From: an uncultured Acidobacteriota bacterium
GTDB lineage: Bacteria > Acidobacteriota > Thermoanaerobaculia > Gp7-AA8
Direction of reading: 5' to 3'
Assembly: GCA_937870635.1 (NCBI GenBank)
Contig: CALMZP010000031.1
Span: forward strand, 1 to 64,000
Length of the DNA: 64,000 nt
Below, one piece after another: positions 59,365 through 64,000 of this stretch (position 1 is its first letter; each line of letters opens with the position of its first letter). The notes under the pieces are model-generated. The model ran no database searches and had not been told where the DNA came from. It saw only the letters and a program-made list of their open reading frames with translations. Both the position numbers and the translations under genes were made by a program.

Positions 59365-59667
59365 ATGATCCATGGCATGTACGTGATCATCTGGCGTTAC
59401 CGGGTGAAGCCCGAGCAGGCCGACGCGTTCGAGCGTCATTACGGAGCGGCCGGCAGCTGGGTCGAACTCTTCCGCCGTGGCACCGGTTACGTCGGTACGG
59501 ATCTTCTCCGCGATGAAGCCGGCTATGTCACGATCGATCGCTGGACGTCGAAGACCGATTACGAACGATTCCGCTCGGCACGAGAAGAGGAGTACGCCGC
59601 TCTCGACGAGAAGCTGGCCGAGCTCACGGAGGCCGAGGAGAAGCTCGGCGAGTATGAGAGCGTGTAG
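59365..59667 (+). CDS. Antibiotic biosynthesis monooxygenase (ABM) domain protein
   Basis: About 100 residues (ATG 59377 is an alternative start). YVIIWRYRVKPEQADAFERH, GTGYVGTDLLRDEAGYVTID, and RWTSKTDYERFRSAREEEYA match the dimeric ferredoxin-like ABM fold. Members act as monooxygenases or as simple quinol-handling proteins; specific role unknown. An ATTTTGG palindrome follows the stop codon. Confidence 0.85.
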   Translation: MIHGMYVIIWRYRVKPEQADAFERHYGAAGSWVELFRRGTGYVGTDLLRDEAGYVTIDRWTSKTDYERFRSAREEEYAALDEKLAELTEAEEKLGEYESV

Positions 59668-59670
59668 GCG

Positions 59671-59732
59671 ATTTTGGATTTTGGATTTTAGATTTTGGAT
59701 TTCCCGCTTTCCAAAATCCAAAATCCAAAATC
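59671..59732. repeat. Heptamer palindrome, ATTTTGG family, copy 9
   Basis: Left arm 59671-59701 (one ATTTTAG unit), spacer TTCCCGCTT, right arm CCAAAAT x3 to 59732. It lies between convergent genes and its end overlaps the PFK stop codon (59731-59733). Confidence 0.93.
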
Positions 59733-60891
59733 AGTGCAGGAACATCGGCACGCCCATGACGTTGGCGATGTTCGGCCGATACCGCCGTTCGTCGTAGAAG
59801 TTCGCCACGTCGACGCGCTTCTTCGCAGTTCCACCGAGCTCAACGGGCACCGCGGCATATCGTCCATCGACGACGGCGACCATCTTTCCCGTCTCGCCGC
59901 GCCGGACCAGATCTGCGGCGAGGCTGCCGTAGTTGTTTGCCACCAGCTGATCGAGTGAATCGGGTGCGCCGGATCGCATCAGGTAGGCCAGGCGCTGATA
60001 AATAGTCTTCTCGCCTGTGCGTTTCTCGAAGAATTCACTGATCACTTCGCCGATGCCGCCAAGGCGGCGGTTGTCGTAAGCGTCGGCCTCGCCACGCTCG
60101 ATGATGGATCCGCCGACGACCGTTGCCCCTTCCGACACCGCTACCACGGCGTAGTTGCTCGGATTGTCGCGGCGGTCCTTGGCCAGCAGGTCGTACAGTT
60201 TCTCGCACTCGAAGGGGACCTCGGCAATGATCGCCCGGTCGACACCTCCGAGATAGGAAGCGAGCAGACACGTTTCGCCTGAGTGCCGCCCGAAGAGCTC
60301 GACGACGAGGAAGCGCTCGTGCGAGCCGGCGCCCGTACGGAGGTCGTTGATGAACATGACCGAGCGCGTGACCGCGGTGGAGAAGCCGAGGCAGTAGTCA
60401 GTTCCGAAGACGTCGTTATCCATGGTCTTCGGAATGGCCACGAGCGGGACGCCTTCTTCGTGCAGGCGGCGGGCGAACGAGAGCGTCCCGTCGCCGCCGA
60501 GAGCGACGATGGCGTCGAGTTTGAGGAAGCTGATGGTGCGGAGCGCCGCGGCGGTGAGGTCGAAGCGGCCGCGCTCGTCGGCCGCTCCCTTCTGGCTCTC
60601 GAGGTGCCTGGGAATCGCTTCCGGTTTCGTGATCGAGGGATTGAGCCGGGAAGTGTGAAGGATCGTGCCGCCGCTGCGATCGATCGCCCGGGTGTTCTGC
60701 CGGTTCAGGGGCATCATCCAGGCCGAGTTCTCTTCGTTCGGCTCGGGGATGATGTTGAGCAGCGATGCCCAGCCGCGGCGCAGGCCGACGATCTCGTGAC
60801 CTTCGTCGGCGAGACGCCAGACAAAGGCCTTGATCGCGGCGTTCAATCCGGGGACGTCGCCACCGCCTGTGAGAATGCCGATCCGTTTCAT
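59731..60891 (-). CDS. pfkA: 6-phosphofructokinase
   Basis: 386 residues. RIGILTGGGDVPGLNAAIKA is the nucleotide-phosphate loop; DAIVALGGDGTLSFARRLHE has Gly at the position that separates ATP (Gly) from pyrophosphate (Asp) enzymes; AIPKTMDNDV has Lys where bacterial ATP enzymes have Gly (PGTIDND). AVTRSVMFINDLRTGAGSHE and VVELFGRHSG are the fructose 6-phosphate blocks. Phosphorylates fructose 6-phosphate; the Gly/Lys combination is known from ATP-using enzymes of a separate lineage. The ATG overlaps the tdh stop (ATGA). Confidence 0.95.
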   Translation of the reverse strand: MKRIGILTGGGDVPGLNAAIKAFVWRLADEGHEIVGLRRGWASLLNIIPEPNEENSAWMMPLNRQNTRAIDRSGGTILHTSRLNPSITKPEAIPRHLESQKGAADERGRFDLTAAALRTISFLKLDAIVALGGDGTLSFARRLHEEGVPLVAIPKTMDNDVFGTDYCLGFSTAVTRSVMFINDLRTGAGSHERFLVVELFGRHSGETCLLASYLGGVDRAIIAEVPFECEKLYDLLAKDRRDNPSNYAVVAVSEGATVVGGSIIERGEADAYDNRRLGGIGEVISEFFEKRTGEKTIYQRLAYLMRSGAPDSLDQLVANNYGSLAADLVRRGETGKMVAVVDGRYAAVPVELGGTAKKRVDVANFYDERRYRPNIANVMGVPMFLH

Positions 60892-62000
60892 CGCCGGAGC
60901 CGCGCCTGCGCGTTCTTCTCCCCCTCGGGGAAGAAGACCACTTTTAGCGCTTCATGACGATCAAAACGTGACATACCTTCGTGAAATTCATCGAGGGAGT
61001 CGAACGTGGCCTGAACGACCCATTCGACGTCCAGTCCCGACTGGAGCAGTGCCAGCATCCGCTGCCAGGTGCTGTACATGCGGCGGCCGATGATGCCCTG
61101 CAGCGTCACTCCCTTGAAGATCACGTTGCGCGTGTAGTCGTCGATCGTGACTGAATGGCCGGCCGGCAATCCGAGGAGGGAGAGAAAACCGCCCATGCGG
61201 ACGATCTCCAGCCCGAAGTTGATGGCATTGCTCGAACCGGACATCTCCAGGACGACATCGACGCCGACACCTTCAGTGATGGTCTGGATGGCGGCCTTGA
61301 CGTCTTTGGGGTCGGTCGTGCGGACGTTGAAAGCGTGGAGGTTCCCGAAGTTGCGGTTGGCAGCCCAGCGTCGGGCCGCCTCGAGAGCCTGATCGCTGAT
61401 ATCTGTGACGACCACCGTACTGGCGCCGCTGTGTTCGCAGATCGCGGCTGCCATCGCGCCGATCGGGCCGAAGCCGGTGATGGCGACGCTCTTGCCCGCC
61501 AGATCGACGACCTGCGTGCAGTGCACGGCGTTTCCCAGGGCATCGAGGAACGCGCCGACGCGCAGCGGGACGTAGGCGCCGAGCTTGATCACGTTCGATG
61601 CCGGAACCTTCACAAACTCGGCAAACGCACCGTCCTCATGAAGGCCGTAGATCTTCGTCTTGTTGCAGATGTGGCCATTGCCGGAACGGCATTGCGGGCA
61701 TTCGCCGCAGACGACATGCATCTCCGCTGCGACGTAATCGCCTTTCTGCAGGCCGTCGCGGTGAGCCCGCTCGCCGAATTCCTCGATGAAGCCGCAGAAC
61801 TCGTGACCGTAAATGCGCGGCGGCTTGACCGAGTCGTGAATTGACGGATCCCACTTGTAGATGTGTTTGTCGGTGCCGCAGATGGCGGTGGCGCCCACGC
61901 GGATCAGGATCTCGTCAGCGGAGGGTTTCGGGATCGGATAGTCGCGAATGGAGGTTCCGGATTCACCAGCGGCCGGAGCGGATTTGACGACGGCTTTCAT
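60888..62000 (-). CDS. tdh: L-threonine 3-dehydrogenase-like zinc alcohol dehydrogenase
   Basis: 370 residues from ATG 62000. ATAICGTDKHIYKWDPSIHD and RIYGHEFCGFIEEFGERAH are the Tdh N-terminal blocks, CGECPQCRSGNGHICNKT the structural zinc site, VAITGFGPIGAMAAAICEHS the NAD-binding motif, and VLEMSGSSNAINFGLEIVRM with FKGVTLQGIIGRRMYSTW the C-terminal blocks. Oxidises threonine to 2-amino-3-oxobutyrate. The active site Cys (CGTD) and zinc ligands are intact. Its stop overlaps the PFK start, an unusual coupling of amino acid catabolism to glycolysis. Confidence 0.9.
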   Translation of the reverse strand: MKAVVKSAPAAGESGTSIRDYPIPKPSADEILIRVGATAICGTDKHIYKWDPSIHDSVKPPRIYGHEFCGFIEEFGERAHRDGLQKGDYVAAEMHVVCGECPQCRSGNGHICNKTKIYGLHEDGAFAEFVKVPASNVIKLGAYVPLRVGAFLDALGNAVHCTQVVDLAGKSVAITGFGPIGAMAAAICEHSGASTVVVTDISDQALEAARRWAANRNFGNLHAFNVRTTDPKDVKAAIQTITEGVGVDVVLEMSGSSNAINFGLEIVRMGGFLSLLGLPAGHSVTIDDYTRNVIFKGVTLQGIIGRRMYSTWQRMLALLQSGLDVEWVVQATFDSLDEFHEGMSRFDRHEALKVVFFPEGEKNAQARLRR

Positions 62001-62035
62001 GGCAGAAGAGCGCTCGCGCTCGGGCGCGGAATCTA

Positions 62036-62968
62036 TCACAGGGGTTGCGATGCGATCCGCCGCCTCACCGATCGCCGGATGAAACGAAGCGCGGCGTCCA
62101 CCCACTCTTCGGTTCGCGGCGCCTTCTCCAGAGGAATCTCGCGCGTGTTGCGGGGCAGCCCGGTCGCGAACTGATTGATCGTCCACACCAGCGAATCGCG
62201 GTCCCGGACGTAGAGATCCTTGTGCATGCCGTCATTGACGATGTGGATGGCTTTCTTCTCGGCCACGCAGTGATCGTGAAGCTCGTGCGCCATCCAGGCG
62301 GGCGCGACCTCATCGTCGGCGCCGTGGATCACGAGCAGGGGAACCGTCAGGCGTTTGACGACCGACCGGGTGTTGAACAGGTTGCCCGCGAGGAGGTGCA
62401 TCGGGATCGTCGGAAAGAGCACACGGGTGATGTCGGGAAGACTGGTGAACGTCGACTGCAGAATGAGTCCGTCGAACGGGTGACGCTTGATGACCTGTGC
62501 CGCCACCGCGCCGCCGAGAGAGAAGCCGTAAAGGATGGACGGAACGTTCTTGGGGCGGATCTTGTGATGGAACCGCGCGGCGGTGATGCCGTCTGAGACG
62601 ACGCCATGGATCGAAGCCGTTCCCGTGCTCTTGCCGAACCCCCGGTAATCGAAGAACAGCACGTTGATCCCCGCGTCGAGGAGGTGCGGGATGATGTCCG
62701 CGCTCACCGTGAGATTTCCGGTGTTGCCGTGGCAGAAGAGCGCCGAGGCGATCGGCTTCTTCGCCCGGCAGTACCACCCATAGAGCTCCTCGCCGTCCGG
62801 TGTCTCGAACCACTGTTCTTCGACGGCGCCACGCTGGATCCCATAGTCGGCCGGATTCCACGACTTGACCGGCTCCGGCGACGGCAGGAAGAGCTGCGTG
62901 TGCCGATAGACACGCCGCGCGATTTCCGCCGCGGTGAGCAGCGCGCCGCCCACCGCGATGAGCGGCAT
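62036..62968 (-). CDS. Membrane-anchored alpha/beta hydrolase (Bem46/ABHD13-like)
   Basis: 310 residues from ATG 62968 (GTG 63019 would add a basic stretch RRRKSRKRKERD before the helix). N-terminal hydrophobic segment (PLIAVGGALLTAAEIARR), then SALFCHGNTGNLTVSADIIP, LFFDYRGFGKSTGTASIHGV, SILYGFSLGGAVAAQVIKRH with Ser in GFSLGG, LLVIHGADDEVAPAWMAH with Asp, and IVNDGMHKDLYVRDR with His. Catalytic triad complete. Probably an inner-membrane serine hydrolase. Confidence 0.85.
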   Translation of the reverse strand: MPLIAVGGALLTAAEIARRVYRHTQLFLPSPEPVKSWNPADYGIQRGAVEEQWFETPDGEELYGWYCRAKKPIASALFCHGNTGNLTVSADIIPHLLDAGINVLFFDYRGFGKSTGTASIHGVVSDGITAARFHHKIRPKNVPSILYGFSLGGAVAAQVIKRHPFDGLILQSTFTSLPDITRVLFPTIPMHLLAGNLFNTRSVVKRLTVPLLVIHGADDEVAPAWMAHELHDHCVAEKKAIHIVNDGMHKDLYVRDRDSLVWTINQFATGLPRNTREIPLEKAPRTEEWVDAALRFIRRSVRRRIASQPL

Positions 62969-63056
62969 GACCAGATCGCGTTCCTTGCGTTTACGGCTCT
63001 TGCGGCGACGAGTGGCCACTTGTTGATACTTTAACCGACCGGGCCAAGGGGTGTGA

Positions 63057-63124
63057 ATTTTGGATTTTGGATTTTGGATTTTGGATTCACGCCGATCCAA
63101 AATCCAAAATCCAAAATCCAAAAT
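63057..63124. repeat. Heptamer palindrome, ATTTTGG family, copy 10
   Basis: Left arm ATTTTGG x4 plus ATT (63057-63087), short spacer, right arm CCAAAAT x4 to 63124, between the divergent hydrolase and thioesterase genes. Any promoters for both genes must lie in or next to the element. Confidence 0.95.
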
Positions 63125-63146
63125 GCATCTATGGTGAAATCCACCC

Positions 63147-63560
63147 ATGAGAACCGTCGAGAGCCGCGTCCGCGTCCGCTACAAAGAGACCGACCAGATG
63201 GGCATCGCCCATCACTCCAACTACATCGTCTGGTTCGAGATCGGCCGGACGGATCTCTGCCGCGCGACGGGTTTCTCCTACTCGATGATCGAGGAGCGTG
63301 GGTTCATCCTCGTCGTGACCGAAGTGGTCTGCCGCTTCCGTGTTCCTTATCGCTACGACGACGAGGTGGTGATCAAAACCTCGGTTGGCGAAGCGGCCAG
63401 CCGTTCGATGAAATTCGCCTACGAGCTGCGCGACGCCTCGGGCGAGACCCTGCACGCCGCCGGCTCGAGCAGCCACCTCTGGCTGGACAAGGAGACCAGG
63501 CGCCCGGTGCGCGCGGACGAAGAAGTGATGCGCGCCTTCGCGCCCTTCCTGGCAGGGTAG
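63147..63560 (+). CDS. Acyl-CoA thioesterase, YbgC/4-hydroxybenzoyl-CoA type
   Basis: 137 residues. RVRYKETDQMGIAHHSNYIV with YIVWFEIGRTDL is the hotdog-fold signature with the active Asp in ETDQMG; FRVPYRYDDEVVIKTSVGEA follows. Hydrolyses acyl-CoA thioesters in the cytosol. In several genomes these lie near Tol-Pal genes; here not. Confidence 0.92.
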   Translation: MRTVESRVRVRYKETDQMGIAHHSNYIVWFEIGRTDLCRATGFSYSMIEERGFILVVTEVVCRFRVPYRYDDEVVIKTSVGEAASRSMKFAYELRDASGETLHAAGSSSHLWLDKETRRPVRADEEVMRAFAPFLAG

Positions 63561-63635
63561 GTGGAGCCGCGGGCGATCCCGCCCGCGGGTGAATGAGGGA
63601 ACCGCAGAAGCGGGCGGGATCGCCCGCGGCTCCAC
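63561..63635. repeat. GC-rich palindrome variant
   Basis: GTGGAGCCGCGGGCGATCCC ... GGGATCGCCCGCGGCTCCAC, a sister of the element at 36649-36727 with CGATCCC in place of CGACCTC. It lies between the convergent thioesterase and YHS genes. Confidence 0.9.
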
Positions 63636-63645
63636 TCGGTGCGCC

Positions 63646-64000
63646 TTACAGATTCGTAAACCGGCCCGTCAGGTACTGCTGCGGGCTGGCTGCGAAGGCC
63701 GACTTGTTCGCCTCGGACGAGAAGTAGTAGATCCGTCCCTTGTACTCGAAGGTCGGCGTCGTCGCTCTCATCGAGATCTTGCTGCCGTCGACCGGGTCCA
63801 TGGCGATCGCGGGGGAGAAGGGGAGCGAGGCCCGCAGCTTCTCGTCCTCCGGCGAGAGGACGATCGGCGTGGGCGTCTCCCACGGCTGGACCTTCGGCTT
63901 CGGCGGCGGCGCCTCGTCGGACAGCATCGGCGGAGGGTCGATTACCTTCGGCCGCGGGTCCACGGACTCGATGGTCTGCATTTGGGAGACCTGCGGCCCG
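63646..64000 (-). CDS. YHS-domain protein, probably continuing beyond the window
   Basis: At least 111 residues. The C-terminal AMDPVDGSKISMRATTPTFEYKGRIYYF matches a YHS metal-binding domain (DPVDG as a variant of DPVCG, without the Cys), with PQQYLTGRF. Before it is a Pro-rich stretch (VIDPPPMLSDEAPPPKPKVQ). The frame is open through the right edge (GPQVSQ before the Met at 63981), so the true start may lie outside. Confidence 0.75.
   Translation of the reverse strand, partial: GPQVSQMQTIESVDPRPKVIDPPPMLSDEAPPPKPKVQPWETPTPIVLSPEDEKLRASLPFSPAIAMDPVDGSKISMRATTPTFEYKGRIYYFSSEANKSAFAASPQQYLTGRFTNL

Overview
The window is about 64 kb of high-GC chromosomal DNA, most consistent with an Acidobacteriota-like, diderm, aerobic heterotroph. 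The pointers are a von Willebrand-type protein of the acidobacterial VWFA-related kind (3381-4994), two GWxTD-domain exported proteins (18791-21644), a TonB system whose TonB has a Gly-Val repeat linker (24711-25451), and degradative acyl-CoA enzymes scattered among regulators, proteases and envelope enzymes. This placement is inferred from gene families; there is no rRNA or other phylogenetic marker in the window.

Layout. 1-1187: C-terminal end of an RHS-type polymorphic toxin with a Cys-rich tip, followed by a small membrane protein that may be its immunity protein. 1188-1841: GC-rich, gene-poor stretch with a large imperfect palindrome. 1842-4994: an XRE regulator facing a four-gene overlapping operon (VWFA protein, nucleotidyltransferase, two small proteins). 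5019-14179: MFS exporter, 3-hydroxybutyryl-CoA dehydrogenase, two crotonases, a LeuA-like enzyme overlapping a tRNA-Leu(CAA), a subtilase and a biotin carboxylase. 14237-18385: BMP-type nucleoside ABC importer. 18503-23639: small acidic protein, two GWxTD proteins, RibBA, tryptophan dioxygenase-like protein. 23749-27097: promoter, TPR lipoprotein, TonB, ExbB, two ExbD, terminator. 27360-36580: CPBP protease, thiolase, STN protein, VTT membrane protein, M23 peptidase with a bactofilin-like partner, rhomboid, GalT, CDP-alcohol transferase, two YkuD-type proteins, thioredoxin. 36728-44958: broken M24 peptidase, EEP hydrolase, cardiolipin synthase-like protein, then an unusual cluster (AhpD-like protein, FAD enzyme, radical SAM enzyme, degenerate metallophosphoesterase) and Kup. 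45028-46528: a complete insertion sequence. 46735-50024: aat-clpA-clpS, the bacterial N-degron machinery, with clpA frameshifted. 50172-64000: PepE, UvrD-type helicase, hydrolases, SDR, GGDEF-EAL protein, phosphofructokinase coupled to threonine dehydrogenase, thioesterase and a YHS protein.

The most unusual thing is not a gene. Intergenic spaces are filled with palindromic elements whose arms are tandem 7-bp units: ATTTTGG/CCAAAAT (ten copies), GGTTAAC, GGTGAAC, GTGCTTG, GTGACGA, ATTCAAC and CTTCGAC versions. Some are nested around a second palindrome containing GTCATCCTGAGG, and one such composite is interrupted by the IS with a 3-bp target duplication. Element edges repeatedly supply start codons (accC-like, ABC ATPase, aat) and stop codons (clpA, metallophosphoesterase, CPBP protease, GGDEF-EAL), one copy lies in frame inside a GWxTD gene, and a separate GC-rich palindrome lies in frame inside a UvrD-type helicase and an ABC ATPase. 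A perfect 105-bp palindrome (32201-32305) is a further, unrelated element. Start positions given here were often moved inward because the longer reading frame ran through one of these repeats.
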